A stretch of 64,000 nt of DNA from VAZQ01 sp034669045 (GTDB taxonomy: Bacteria; Pseudomonadota; Alphaproteobacteria; Rhizobiales; Xanthobacteraceae), in assembly GCA_034669045.1 (NCBI GenBank), contig JAXDOD010000130.1, positions 1 through 64,000 on the forward strand, read 5' to 3'. Made by a program: the position numbers and the translations under genes. Of this stretch, positions 25,683-34,650 are shown piece after piece. The notes below the pieces were generated by a model. It saw only the letters and a program-made list of their open reading frames with translations. It was not told where the DNA came from and did no database searches. Numbering within the stretch: position 1 is the first letter of the stretch; every line of letters begins with the position of its first letter.

Positions 25683-27164
25683 GTGGCGCGCGTCGAGACA
25701 TGCGACATCATCGTGATCGGCGGCGGCAGCGCGGCCTTCGAGGCGGCGGTGGCGGCGCGCAAGGCGGGCGCCGAGCGCGTCGTGATGCTGGAAAAGGCGC
25801 CGGAGGCGGAATACGGCGGCAACGCGCGCTATTCCGGCACCGGCTTCCGCTTCGTCCACGCCGGCGCGCGCGAGATCCGCGAATTCCTTCCCGATCTCGA
25901 CGCCGCGCTGTTTTCGACCATGACGATCCCGCCCTATGGCGCCGACGACTTCATGGCCGATCTCGACCGCATGACGCAGGGGCGCATGAACCGCGAGCTC
26001 GCGCAGACGCTGGTCGGGCAATCCAACGCCGCCGTGCACTGGATGCGGGACGTGGGCATCGCATGGGAGCCGCTCAAGGAGCACGCCAAGGTCGGCGGCA
26101 AGCGCTATTTCGAGCGCGGCATCGCCATCCATGTGGCGGGCGGCGGTCCGGGCCAGCTCAGGCAGTGGCGAGGGATCGCCGAAGACCTCGGCATCGATCT
26201 TCGTTTTGAATCGCCCGTCTGCGGCTTCCACGGCGACCTGCGCCGCATCGAGGGCGTCGCCGTCAGCAGGCCGGATGGCCGCTACGACCTCCTGGCCAAG
26301 TCGGTGATCGCCTGTGCGGGCGGTTTCCAGGCCAATCCCGAAATGCGGGCGCGCTATCTCGACGGCAATTCCGACATGATGAAAGTGCGCGGCAGCCGGC
26401 ACGACACCGGCGAGGTGCTGCGCTTCCTGATCGACATTGGGGCGCGGCCGGCCGGGCACTGGAAGTCCGGCCATATGTCGCCGATCGACGCCAATGCGCC
26501 CGACTTCGAGACGCCCCAGCACGAGGACGGCCGCGGCAACACGCAGAGCCGCTACGACTATCCGTTCGGCATCAGCGTCAACAGCCTGGGTGTTCGCTTC
26601 TTCGACGAGGGCGAGGCGCAGCATTCCTACACCTACGCCAAGACCGGCCGCGCCGTGTTGGGTCAGCCGGGGGCGATCGCCTACCAGATCTACGACCAGA
26701 CGGGCCTCAAGTGCCTGCGCTACCCGCACCACAAGGCGACGTTCGTCGAAGCCGGGACCATCGCGGAGCTTGCGATGGAGATCGGGCTCGAACCGGCGGT
26801 GCTCACGCACACGGTCGAGGAATTCAATCGCGCGGTCCCGGACGACAAGCCGTTCGATCAGAGCCGGCAGGACGGCAAGGCGACCAGGGGCCTCGCGATC
26901 CCGAAATCGAACTGGGCAAACCGCATCGGCGAGCCGCCGTTCCGCGCCTATCCGGTGACCGGCGGCATCACCTTTACGTTCGGCGGCGTCGAGGTGAACC
27001 GCAACGCGCAAGTGATCAACACGCTCGATCAGCCGATCAAGGGTCTCTACGCCTCCGGCGACATCGTCGGGCTGTTCTTCCACAACTATCCGTCGTTCAC
27101 CGGCCAGACGCGCAATGCCGTGTTCGGCCGGATCGCGGGGCAGGCGGCGGTGGCGGAGAATTGA
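25683..27164 (+). CDS. FAD-dependent dehydrogenase resembling tricarballylate dehydrogenase (TcuA)
   Basis: A 493-residue flavoprotein starting at GTG 25683, 6 bp after the Bug gene. The FAD-binding motif is 'CDIIVIGGGSAAFEAAVAAR', with 'EYGGNARYSGTGFRF' matching the succinate-dehydrogenase/fumarate-reductase flavoprotein family. C-terminal 'GGITFTFGGVEVNRNAQVI' and 'GLYASGDIVGLFFHNYPSFTG' close the FAD site. TcuA oxidises tricarballylate to cis-aconitate and hands electrons to TcuB, which is not present here. Related members include 3-ketosteroid dehydrogenases and fumarate reductases, so the substrate call is moderate. The partner Bug receptor supports a carboxylic acid substrate. Confidence 0.86.
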   Translation: MARVETCDIIVIGGGSAAFEAAVAARKAGAERVVMLEKAPEAEYGGNARYSGTGFRFVHAGAREIREFLPDLDAALFSTMTIPPYGADDFMADLDRMTQGRMNRELAQTLVGQSNAAVHWMRDVGIAWEPLKEHAKVGGKRYFERGIAIHVAGGGPGQLRQWRGIAEDLGIDLRFESPVCGFHGDLRRIEGVAVSRPDGRYDLLAKSVIACAGGFQANPEMRARYLDGNSDMMKVRGSRHDTGEVLRFLIDIGARPAGHWKSGHMSPIDANAPDFETPQHEDGRGNTQSRYDYPFGISVNSLGVRFFDEGEAQHSYTYAKTGRAVLGQPGAIAYQIYDQTGLKCLRYPHHKATFVEAGTIAELAMEIGLEPAVLTHTVEEFNRAVPDDKPFDQSRQDGKATRGLAIPKSNWANRIGEPPFRAYPVTGGITFTFGGVEVNRNAQVINTLDQPIKGLYASGDIVGLFFHNYPSFTGQTRNAVFGRIAGQAAVAEN

Positions 27165-27175
27165 GGCTGTACCGT

Positions 27176-27235
27176 CATTCCGGGGCCGAGCGCGGCGAGG
27201 AGCCCGGACTCGCGCCTGCGGCGCGCCCCGGAATG
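27176..27235. terminator. Long palindrome between convergent genes
   Basis: An 11-bp perfect inverted repeat (cattccggggc at 27176-27186; gccccggaatg at 27225-27235) spans nearly the whole 76-bp gap between the flavoprotein gene and the convergent hydrolase gene. Elements of this shape are common between convergent genes in Bradyrhizobium relatives and may terminate transcription from both sides. Confidence 0.6.
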
Positions 27236-27240
27236 CACCT

Positions 27241-27957
27241 TCAATTTGCTTCTTGGAAACTCAGCACCTGCTGCAAAAACGCAAACGTCTTCGTCCACGA
27301 ATCCTCCGCCGCTTCGCGCTCGCCGCGCGTCCCCGGCTCGCGGTTCTGGAAGCCGTGACCGGCGTCTTCGTAGCGATGGAAGGTGTGCGTGACGCCGTGG
27401 CGGGTGAGCTCGGCGTCGATCTTGTCCACCTGCTCGGGCGACGGGTTCTTGTCGAGCTTGCCGAAAAATCCGATCACCGGGCAGCGAATCTCAGCCAGCG
27501 TGTCGAACGGCGTCCTGTCCTCGCCGCCCCAGGACGCATGCACGCCACCGCCGTAATAGACCACCGCGGCGCGGAAATCCGCCACGCGGCCGACGCCGAG
27601 GAGCGTCATGCGTCCGCCCATGCAATGGCCCATGATGACGAGCCGGTCCTTGTCGACGTCGTTGCGCGCGCGCAGGACCTCGACGGTCGCGCGGATGTCC
27701 GCCACCACCTCGCTGTCCTTGAAGAAGGGCTTGCGGTCCTTCATCGGAACATCGGCGGGGCAACGGTGCGACACGTCCGGGACCGCGACCAGATAGCCGC
27801 CGGCCGCGAGCTTCGCCGCGACCCGCCTGGTGAAATCGTCGAGCCCGTCGCGGTGATACATCAGCACGATTGCGGGGACCGGGGTGCTGCCAGCCGGCGC
27901 ATCGACGTAGATGTCCATGGCACTGCCGTTCACCGAGACCGAAACCATCGTCGGCAT
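27241..27957 (-). CDS. Dienelactone hydrolase family protein
   Basis: A 238-residue alpha/beta-hydrolase from ATG 27957, seven bases after GGAG. The Cys-Asp-His triad is visible: nucleophile in 'IMGHCMGGRMTLL', acid in 'GFFGKLDKNPSPEQ', His in 'YEDAGHGFQNR'. Dienelactone hydrolases open lactones in the ortho-cleavage of (chloro)catechols; many relatives hydrolyse other esters. It is the last gene of a leftward operon with PrpD-type and Bug genes, 14 bp from the Bug stop. The likely job is hydrolysis of a lactone or ester of the imported acid (inference). Confidence 0.88.
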   Translation of the reverse strand: MPTMVSVSVNGSAMDIYVDAPAGSTPVPAIVLMYHRDGLDDFTRRVAAKLAAGGYLVAVPDVSHRCPADVPMKDRKPFFKDSEVVADIRATVEVLRARNDVDKDRLVIMGHCMGGRMTLLGVGRVADFRAAVVYYGGGVHASWGGEDRTPFDTLAEIRCPVIGFFGKLDKNPSPEQVDKIDAELTRHGVTHTFHRYEDAGHGFQNREPGTRGEREAAEDSWTKTFAFLQQVLSFQEAN

Positions 27958-27971
27958 GCGTTTTCTCCGTT

Positions 27972-29003
27972 CTATCGTTCCGCCACACGCCGGGCGCGCG
28001 CCACGAGTGCGGGCGAGACCGCGCCCGTGCCTGCGATGCTCGCCTGCAGCGCAGCGCCGTCGAGCGGGTCGAGCTCGAGCTTCACGCGCCTCGCCTCCTC
28101 GATCAGCGCCGGGTCGTGCATTGTGGCCATGAAGGCCTCGCGCAGCACCGCGATCCGTTCCGCTGCGACGCCCGGCGGGGCGGCGAGCGCGCGCCCGATC
28201 GTCGATGGCGAAGAGAACAGCGCGAGCAATACCCGGTCCTCGTCGGTCTTCGCGAGATCGACCATGCGCGGCACCTGCATGAGCTCGGGATGGCTGACGG
28301 CGCCGGTCTGCACGATGAGATTGATCTGCTTGTCGCGCAGGATCTGCTCGGCCTCGAGCTTGATCACCGGCCAGGGCTGGCTCAGGCCCTCGACCTCGCC
28401 GCGCATCAATGCGAGCCGGCTTTCGTTCGAGCCGGGATAGCCGGCGACCAGCTTGAGCTTGGTGCCGACGGTGTTGTTGAGCATGGTCCAGTTGAGCTTG
28501 GACGCCGCGCCCTGCACCGCGACGACGAGTTCGTGCGTGAATGCGTCCTCGATCGTCTTCACCTTGGCCGCGTGCCAGGCATAGAGCACGGCGCTGTTGC
28601 TCAGGATGCGTCCGACCCAGTTGAACTTGCTCGCATCGGCGTTGAGCCCGGACGAGCCCAGGATCTGGTCGAGATAAATGGCCTGGTCGAGCATCGCGAT
28701 GGCGGTGCCGTCCTTGGGCGCGACGTTGTAGAGATAGTTGGCAGCACGAACGCCGACCGCGCCCGGCATGTTCTGCACGATGACCGTGGGCTGGCCGGCA
28801 AGATGCTTGCCCATGTGGCGGGCAACGAGGCGGCCGTAGGTGTCGTAGCCGCCGCCGGTCGCCGTGGCGATGATCAGATTGACGGTCTTGCCTTTGTAGA
28901 ATTCGTCGTCGGCGTGCGCGGGCCCGGCAGCGGCTTGCGCCAGCAGAGCGATCAGCGCCGTGGCCTGCAGCGCGAACGGGCGCGATCTTACAAGCTTCCG
29001 CAT
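27972..29003 (-). CDS. Bug/TctC-family periplasmic receptor
   Basis: A 343-residue exported protein. I chose the ATG at 29003 (MRKLVRSRPFALQATALIAL), which overlaps the stop of the PrpD-type gene; an ATG at 29012 is the alternative. The signal peptide ends near 'GPAHADD'. Mature features: 'EFYKGKTVNLIIATATGGGYDTYGR', 'LAGQPTVIVQNMPGAVGVRAANYLYNVAPKDGTAI', 'KFNWVGRI', 'VGTKLKLVAGYPGSNESRLALMRGEVEG'. It sits between PrpD-type and hydrolase genes, so the three are one operon for one substrate. Confidence 0.93.
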   Translation of the reverse strand: MRKLVRSRPFALQATALIALLAQAAAGPAHADDEFYKGKTVNLIIATATGGGYDTYGRLVARHMGKHLAGQPTVIVQNMPGAVGVRAANYLYNVAPKDGTAIAMLDQAIYLDQILGSSGLNADASKFNWVGRILSNSAVLYAWHAAKVKTIEDAFTHELVVAVQGAASKLNWTMLNNTVGTKLKLVAGYPGSNESRLALMRGEVEGLSQPWPVIKLEAEQILRDKQINLIVQTGAVSHPELMQVPRMVDLAKTDEDRVLLALFSSPSTIGRALAAPPGVAAERIAVLREAFMATMHDPALIEEARRVKLELDPLDGAALQASIAGTGAVSPALVARARRVAER

Positions 29004-30412
29004 CACTTGCATCGTCCTGTTGTCGCTGCAGCCCCGGCCGCGGGTTCCCACAGCCGCCGGAATTCGCACATGTCGGTGCAAAATTCAATGCGGCGGCAAG
29101 CCTCCACCAGTTCGCGCGCGCGGTCGGTCCCGAGGACGCCGGCGATGAGGTCGAGCGCCTTTGCCTCCACCTCGGCGCGAGTCATCGGGTTGTCGGCCGT
29201 GCCGCGTACCGCGCGCGTGCGATGCGACAGGCGCCGGCCGTCGCGCAGATCGATCTCCACGATCGCCTGGCGGCGTGGCCGCGCCTGCATCAGCTCATCG
29301 CTCGCAACCAGCGCGATTTTTTTTCGGACGGCGAGCACGGCCGGGTCGTCCATTCGCGCATGATCGTGTACTGTTGCAAACGTCAAGCCATTGTCCACCA
29401 GCAGCAGCGCCATGAGATGCTGCACGTTGATGTCCGGCATCGGCGCATTGTCGAGCGTGCGCGCGGACCGGGCCGGCAGGTGGACGCGGATCGCGTCGAT
29501 CTCCTCGCGCGTGACCTTCTCGCCATCGATCAGGGTCGTCAGCGCATCGAGCGCCGCCTGCGCCGGCGATCCGACCGACCATTTCTTGATGTTGGTCGCC
29601 ATGATCTCGAAGCGCTCGCCCAGCGCGTCGGCGAGTTGCGGAGGATCGGGCTCGGGCGCATAGGCGTCGAGGAAGTTGCGTTCGCCGCTGAACACGTCGT
29701 CGACGCCGCTGAAGCCGTGAGCGACCATGCACGCGGCCGTAACGCCGTTGCGCGCCGGCATGCCGCCGAAGTCAAATGCCTTCTCGATGTGCTCGCTGTC
29801 GCGCACGTTGCTGGCGACGCCGGAGGCCTGCTGGGCGCAATAGGACAACAGATGGCGCACCTGCGTGGCATCGAATCCGAAAAGCGCGCCCGCGGCGGCG
29901 CCGGCGCCGAACGTGCCGCCGAAGCTGTGGGTGGCGCGCGAAGCCGCCGCAAAGGCGTCGGGTCCGAGCGCAAGGTTCACGCGCGCGCAGATGTCGTAGC
30001 CGAGCACCACCGCGCGCAGAAACCGCTCTCCCGAGGCATGCGTACGTTCCGCCACCGCCAGCGCCGCCGGGACCACCGCGCAACCAGGGTGGGTGCGCGA
30101 GGGCGCGTGCGAATCGTCGGTTTCGTCCGCATGCGCCAGCATGCCGTTGGCAAGTGCCGCGTTCACCATCGACGTGCGCAGCCGCGTTGCGACCACGGAG
30201 GCCTCCGGCTCGCCGCCGAGCGCGGCGGCGTAGCCGATCGCCATGCGGCCGGGAAGGAGCTGCGATCCGGACACCATCGCGGCGAGCGTGTCGAGAACGT
30301 GATGGCGGGCCTTCTCCACCACCACGCCGGGAAGCGGCCGCGCGAGCGCGCCGGCCACGTAGTCGCTGAGGCGCCTTGTCGGCGTGCTGATCTGGTCGAG
30401 CGGCTCGATCAT
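29003..30412 (-). CDS. MmgE/PrpD family protein
   Basis: A 469-residue protein starting ATG 30412 (MIEPLDQISTPTRRLSDYVAG). Family landmarks: 'VVEKARHHVLDTLAAMVSGS', 'NAALANGMLAHADETDDSHAPSRTHPG', 'HSFGGTFGAGAAAGALFGFD', 'KAFDFGGMPARNGVTAACMVAHGF' and 'WSVGSPAQAALDALTTLI'. The family includes 2-methylcitrate dehydratase (PrpD), cis-aconitate decarboxylase and iminodisuccinate epimerase. The neighbours (Bug receptor, dienelactone hydrolase) do not match the methylcitrate cycle, so another dehydratase or epimerase role is likely. It is the first gene of the operon. Confidence 0.9.
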   Translation of the reverse strand: MIEPLDQISTPTRRLSDYVAGALARPLPGVVVEKARHHVLDTLAAMVSGSQLLPGRMAIGYAAALGGEPEASVVATRLRTSMVNAALANGMLAHADETDDSHAPSRTHPGCAVVPAALAVAERTHASGERFLRAVVLGYDICARVNLALGPDAFAAASRATHSFGGTFGAGAAAGALFGFDATQVRHLLSYCAQQASGVASNVRDSEHIEKAFDFGGMPARNGVTAACMVAHGFSGVDDVFSGERNFLDAYAPEPDPPQLADALGERFEIMATNIKKWSVGSPAQAALDALTTLIDGEKVTREEIDAIRVHLPARSARTLDNAPMPDINVQHLMALLLVDNGLTFATVHDHARMDDPAVLAVRKKIALVASDELMQARPRRQAIVEIDLRDGRRLSHRTRAVRGTADNPMTRAEVEAKALDLIAGVLGTDRARELVEACRRIEFCTDMCEFRRLWEPAAGAAATTGRCK

Positions 30413-30567
30413 GAAAGCGGCTGGCGGGGGACGGGGAACATGCGGCTATCTTACACGCCGTTGTGGCGGCGTGGAGCGTCGTCCTGCGCTAAACAACACC
30501 GGCCCGCGCTGGGAACGCGGACCGGAGGGTTACGGCAGTCGCGCAAGCGCGGCAACTCGCGATCACG

Positions 30568-32931
30568 CTAGAAATTCGCGATCATGGTGCCGCGCACCGC
30601 GCGCGGCGAGCCGGGCGTTATATTATTGTTTCCATCGGCCATCGAGTAATAACGGATGCCGAAGATGTTCTCCACATTGATCTGCCAGCGCAGGCTCTTG
30701 ATGTCAGACAGGAGGTAGCGCTTGTCGATCCTGCCGATGATCGCGCCATCCACGCGTGTGAAGCCCGGCAACAACACGGTATCGTCGGAGGACGCGAACG
30801 AGTTCGTCTGGTGGATGATGCCGATGCCGGCCGCCCATGTTTCGCTGAAGTCATACTTGTTCCACAGCGTGAACGTATTGAACGGAACCAGCCCGACGCG
30901 ATTGCCCGCCACGATCGTCGCCGATGTGTTGCTGGCAATGCGGGCGTCCGTATAGGCATATCCGCCGGAGACCTGCCAGGCGTCCGTCAGATAGCCGTTC
31001 AGTCCTGCTTCGAATCCCTTCGTGACGGTCCGGCCGCTCAGGATGAAGAAGCCGGGATGGTTCGGGTCGGCCAGCCGCTGGTTCATGCGATCGAGGTCAT
31101 AAACGGCACTGACGAACTGCAGCCGCGGCGTCACGTCCCATTTGACTCCGATTTCCTTGTTCACGAGCTTTTCCGGCTCGGCGATCAAGGTCCCAGGCGA
31201 CAACGTGCTGAACTGATCGCCCGAGCTTGGAAGGAACGAGATGCTGTAACTCCCGTAGATCGAGAGATTCTCGACCGGCTTCACAACCACGCCAACCCGG
31301 GGCGACCTGACATTGTCGATGCGGTTCAATGTGACGGCCGTGCGGCGGTCGGTGCTCTCCAGGTCGAAGCGGTCGAAGCGCAGGCCGGCGATCACCTGCA
31401 GATATTTCGTGATCTCGATCTGATCCTGGGCATAGACCGCGGACAGCGCGAGCCTGTAGGTGTTGTTGGCGTCCGTGGTGCCGTTGTTCCTGAATGTCAC
31501 CGGCGTAAAGCTGACGGGATTGAGCGGCGACACCGGGATCGTCGCCAGGGTGCCGTTGAAGAGCCCGGTCTGGCGGAAGCTGAGACCGGTCTGGCGGCCG
31601 AGTTCAGTTCCCACCAGCAGTGTCTGATTTACGAACCCGGTGTGGAGCTTGTAGGTCAGGTCAGTCTGGTTGAACAGGTTCTGGCGGTCGGTTTCGTTGT
31701 TGTACGCCGTCAGGTTGACCGACGTTCCCGCCGCGTCGACCGGCCCACCCGGAAAGATGTTCTGATACATCTTGTCGTAGGTGGCGTAGCGAGAAGCATT
31801 CTTGATCTTGAGTCCCGATTCAAAATCGTGCTCGATGAATGCCATCGCCATGTTTGCATCGACCCTGGCGAAGTTCAAATTCGGGTTGCCGAAGAACGTC
31901 GAAGGATCGGTCAGGTAGGGCCTGAGAGGGAAGACCGCTCCCGCCTGCGAAGGAATTCCGCGATCGCTGGTGCGCTTGTCGTGGAAATATTCATAGCTCA
32001 GCTTGATCTTGGTGCTGTCGTTCGGCAGCAGCGTGAAGGTCGGATTGACGCCGTAGCGCTCGATGTTCACGAACTTCCGATAGCTGTCGGTATTCTCGTA
32101 TACGGCGTTGAAGCGGCCCGCCAGGCTCTCATTGAAGGCCTGGCCGACATCGAGCGCCGCGCGCTTGTCGTTGAACGAGCCGCTCTGCGCCGTGATCTCC
32201 CGGACCATGACGCCGTCAGCTTCCTTGAGCACGCGGTTGATGACGCCGCCGGCGCCGCCGCGCCCGAAGATCATCGCGTTCGGGCCCTTGAGCACCTCGA
32301 TGCGCTGGATGTTGTAGAGGTCGCGAAAGTACTGCACATCGTCGCGGATGCCGTTGACATAGAAGTCCGCGCTTGTGCTTTGGCCGCGAATGACCACCTG
32401 GTCGCGGTTGAATTCGCCCTGGTGGGGGATCACGCCGGGAACGTAGCGCAGGGATTCGGTGAGGCTTTGGAAGTTCTGGTCTTGAATGAACTGCTTGGTG
32501 AGGACGGTCACCGACTGTGGGACATTGATGAGGGGCGTGTCGGTCTTGGTCGCGCTCGAGCTGCGTGTCGCAAGGTAGCCGATCACGCCGGTGGCGTCGG
32601 GCTGGGTCGTGCTGGTCTGGGCGGTCGTGGTGACGGGCAGCGCCGGGAGCGGCGCGCTCGCCGTCCTGGCCGGTTGGCGCCGGCGAGGTGCGCGCGGACG
32701 CGACGCGTCGACCTCCACGGTCGGCAGCGCTTCGCCCTGCCGCGGGGTCGGTCTCGGCCCGGAGGTCGCGGGTTGCGCGCCCGGGGCCTCCTGCGCGACC
32801 GGAGCGGCATCGCCTGCCGGCTGGGCTGCAAGCTGGACCGGGACATCGAGGCATAACAGCGCCACCACGCTGACGAAACCCAGCTTTGCCTGGATCACCT
32901 GCTGTGCGGTTCGCCCGGTATAACGCGACAT
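30568..32931 (-). CDS. TonB-dependent siderophore receptor (catecholate type, Fiu-like)
   Basis: A 787-residue outer-membrane receptor from ATG 32931. After the signal region and a Pro/Arg-rich spacer (about residues 50-110) comes the plug with 'INVPQSVTVLTKQFIQDQNF', 'LRYVPGVIPHQGEFNRDQVV', 'GQSTSADFYVNGIRDDVQYF' and 'RIEVLKGPNAMIFGRGGAGG', then the 22-strand barrel ending in a terminal Phe (ANF), the usual outer-membrane insertion signal. The plug sequence resembles Fiu and related catecholate receptors. It imports ferric siderophore using the ExbB-ExbD-TonB complex encoded divergently at 33297-35396. An ICE-like element just upstream suggests iron control. Confidence 0.95.
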   Translation of the reverse strand: MSRYTGRTAQQVIQAKLGFVSVVALLCLDVPVQLAAQPAGDAAPVAQEAPGAQPATSGPRPTPRQGEALPTVEVDASRPRAPRRRQPARTASAPLPALPVTTTAQTSTTQPDATGVIGYLATRSSSATKTDTPLINVPQSVTVLTKQFIQDQNFQSLTESLRYVPGVIPHQGEFNRDQVVIRGQSTSADFYVNGIRDDVQYFRDLYNIQRIEVLKGPNAMIFGRGGAGGVINRVLKEADGVMVREITAQSGSFNDKRAALDVGQAFNESLAGRFNAVYENTDSYRKFVNIERYGVNPTFTLLPNDSTKIKLSYEYFHDKRTSDRGIPSQAGAVFPLRPYLTDPSTFFGNPNLNFARVDANMAMAFIEHDFESGLKIKNASRYATYDKMYQNIFPGGPVDAAGTSVNLTAYNNETDRQNLFNQTDLTYKLHTGFVNQTLLVGTELGRQTGLSFRQTGLFNGTLATIPVSPLNPVSFTPVTFRNNGTTDANNTYRLALSAVYAQDQIEITKYLQVIAGLRFDRFDLESTDRRTAVTLNRIDNVRSPRVGVVVKPVENLSIYGSYSISFLPSSGDQFSTLSPGTLIAEPEKLVNKEIGVKWDVTPRLQFVSAVYDLDRMNQRLADPNHPGFFILSGRTVTKGFEAGLNGYLTDAWQVSGGYAYTDARIASNTSATIVAGNRVGLVPFNTFTLWNKYDFSETWAAGIGIIHQTNSFASSDDTVLLPGFTRVDGAIIGRIDKRYLLSDIKSLRWQINVENIFGIRYYSMADGNNNITPGSPRAVRGTMIANF

Positions 32932-33296
32932 TTGACGCTCCTATGAACCTTGTTCTTTACTTTAGAACCCTTCAATACTTAGGATCCGGTTAGACAATAC
33001 TTGGTATCGTTGATGTATTCACTGACACAATAGCAAATAGGCAACACTCGTATGCTAAAACACCTTGAGTTTATAACAATTCAAATCTAGAAATTATGCC
33101 GGCAATATTGCGGGGCTACGGATTTGCTTGTATTCAGCCATCGGAGCGGGATCAGTGGCGAACCCGTGATCGGATGTGATCGGAGCCTTTGCTTCAAATC
33201 GTGGGAACGCCGCAAATCGCGGTGTACCCTTTCAAATTCGCCGGCGCGTATGCGGAATGTGTTGAGGGATCATATCAACCTCAGTATGCAGTGCTC
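32932..33296. promoter_or_regulatory. AT-rich divergent promoter region between the siderophore receptor and exbB
   Basis: These 365 bp are markedly richer in A/T than the rest of the window and separate two divergent iron-uptake transcription units. Besides the ICE-like element at 32961-32977, an inverted repeat 'gttct...agaac' (32952-32968) overlaps it. Further AT-rich stretches at 33000-33120 could hold the exbB promoter. No gene is supported. Confidence 0.6.
32961..32977 (-). promoter_or_regulatory. ICE-like iron-control element (possible Irr operator)
   Basis: The sequence tttagaacccttcaata lies 30 bp upstream of the receptor start. It matches the rhizobial iron-control element pattern TTTAGAA-N3-TTCTAAA at all seven left positions and five of seven right ones. 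In Bradyrhizobium and relatives Irr binds such sites. Distance from the start places it over the likely promoter, consistent with control by iron or haem status. Assignment is by eye only. Confidence 0.5.
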
Positions 33297-34205
33297 ATGG
33301 ACCTTGGAATGTCGCGTGAAATGACCGTTCTCGCAGGCAGGATCGGCCGCCTTGCCCTGATCATCGGACCTCTTGCACTGGGCTTGCCGGTGCTCGCGCT
33401 GGCGCAAGATACCGCCACGCCAGCAGCTCCCCCGCCCGATGTGCCGTTGCCGACCACGCCCGTTGCGCCGGTTGGGACCCCTGCCGACCTGCCGCGCGAT
33501 CTCAGCCCCTACGGCATGTATCTGACCGCCGACCCGCTGGTGAAGGTGGTCCTGATCGGGCTCCTGATCGCGTCCATCGTCACCTGGACGGTATGGCTCG
33601 CCAAGACCATCGAGCTCGTCATCGCCAGGCGGCGCGCCCGCGCGGCCCTGCGGATGCTCAACGACATTCGGCAGTTGCCGGAGGCCGCGCAGCGCCTCGC
33701 CGGTGACAAGAGTGCTGCCGGGGAGTTTCTCGATGCGGCCGTCGCCGAACTGCGCATGTCCGACGACAGCATGGATCGCGAGGGCATCAAGGAGCGGATC
33801 GCATCGCGGCTCGAGCGCATTGAAGCCGCCCGCGGACGGCGGATCATGCGCGGCACCGGCGTGCTTGCGACCATCGGCGCCACCGCACCGTTCGTCGGGC
33901 TGTTCGGGACCGTCTGGGGAATCATGAACAGCTTCATCGGCATTTCGAAGTCGCAGACCACCAATCTCGCGGTGGTCGCCCCCGGCATCGCCGAGGCGCT
34001 GCTCGCGACCGCGTTCGGGCTCGCCGCCGCCATCCCGGCGGTGATCATCTACAACGTGTTTTCACGCCAGATTGCCGTCTACCGCGCGGTGCTCGGCGAT
34101 ATCTCGGCCGCAGTTCTCAGGCTTGTGAGCCGCGACCTCGCCCGTTCTGCCGCAACGCCGCCATCTTCCGTCCGCAGACCTGCGGCCCTGTCCGCAGCCG
34201 AATGA
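33297..34205 (+). CDS. exbB: ExbB proton-channel subunit
   Basis: An inner-membrane protein of about 302 residues. In-frame ATGs at 33297, 33309 and 33321 are all possible and none has a strong ribosome site; from 33321 the signal-like segment 'TVLAGRIGRLALIIGPLALG' is at the very N-terminus. After a Pro-rich periplasmic stretch come three membrane segments: 'VKVVLIGLLIASIVTWTVWL', 'VLATIGATAPFVGLFGTVWG' and 'EALLATAFGLAAAIPAVIIY'. These are the MotA/TolQ/ExbB family signature. With ExbD it uses the proton gradient to energise TonB. First gene of exbB-exbD-tonB. Confidence 0.93.
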   Translation: MDLGMSREMTVLAGRIGRLALIIGPLALGLPVLALAQDTATPAAPPPDVPLPTTPVAPVGTPADLPRDLSPYGMYLTADPLVKVVLIGLLIASIVTWTVWLAKTIELVIARRRARAALRMLNDIRQLPEAAQRLAGDKSAAGEFLDAAVAELRMSDDSMDREGIKERIASRLERIEAARGRRIMRGTGVLATIGATAPFVGLFGTVWGIMNSFIGISKSQTTNLAVVAPGIAEALLATAFGLAAAIPAVIIYNVFSRQIAVYRAVLGDISAAVLRLVSRDLARSAATPPSSVRRPAALSAAE

Positions 34206-34224
34206 ACCCGAGCCGAGTCAATCG

Positions 34225-34650
34225 ATGAGCGTCCGTCTCGACCACGGCGAAGACACCCTGACGGAGCTGCACGAGATCAACGTCACGCCGTTCATCGACG
34301 TGATGCTGGTCCTGCTCATCATCTTCATGGTGGCGGCGCCGCTCGCGACTGTGGACATCGCGGTCAACCTGCCGGCCTCCACCGCGGAGCCGCAGCCGCG
34401 CCCGGACAAACCGGTCTTCCTGACCGTGAAGGCCGACCTGACGCTGGCGATCGGCGAACAGCCATTGCCGCGTGAATCGCTCGCGAGCGCCCTCGCCGTC
34501 GCCACCAAGGGCGACAAGGACATGCGGATCTTCCTGCGCGCCGACAAGACGGTGCCTTATGGCGAGATGATGGAGGTGATGAACCTCATGCGCCGGGCGG
34601 GCTATCTCAAGGTCGCGCTCGTCGGACTGGAAAAACCACCCTCGCCATGA
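34225..34650 (+). CDS. exbD: ExbD proton-channel subunit
   Basis: A 141-residue single-pass protein from ATG 34225. 'ELHEINVTPFIDVMLVLLIIFMVAAP' holds the conserved membrane Asp (in FIDVML) that carries protons through the ExbBD channel. The periplasmic domain follows with 'PVFLTVKADLTLAIGEQPL' and 'IFLRADKTVPYGEMMEVMNL'. It begins 19 bp after exbB and overlaps the tonB start by ATGA. Confidence 0.95.
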   Translation: MSVRLDHGEDTLTELHEINVTPFIDVMLVLLIIFMVAAPLATVDIAVNLPASTAEPQPRPDKPVFLTVKADLTLAIGEQPLPRESLASALAVATKGDKDMRIFLRADKTVPYGEMMEVMNLMRRAGYLKVALVGLEKPPSP

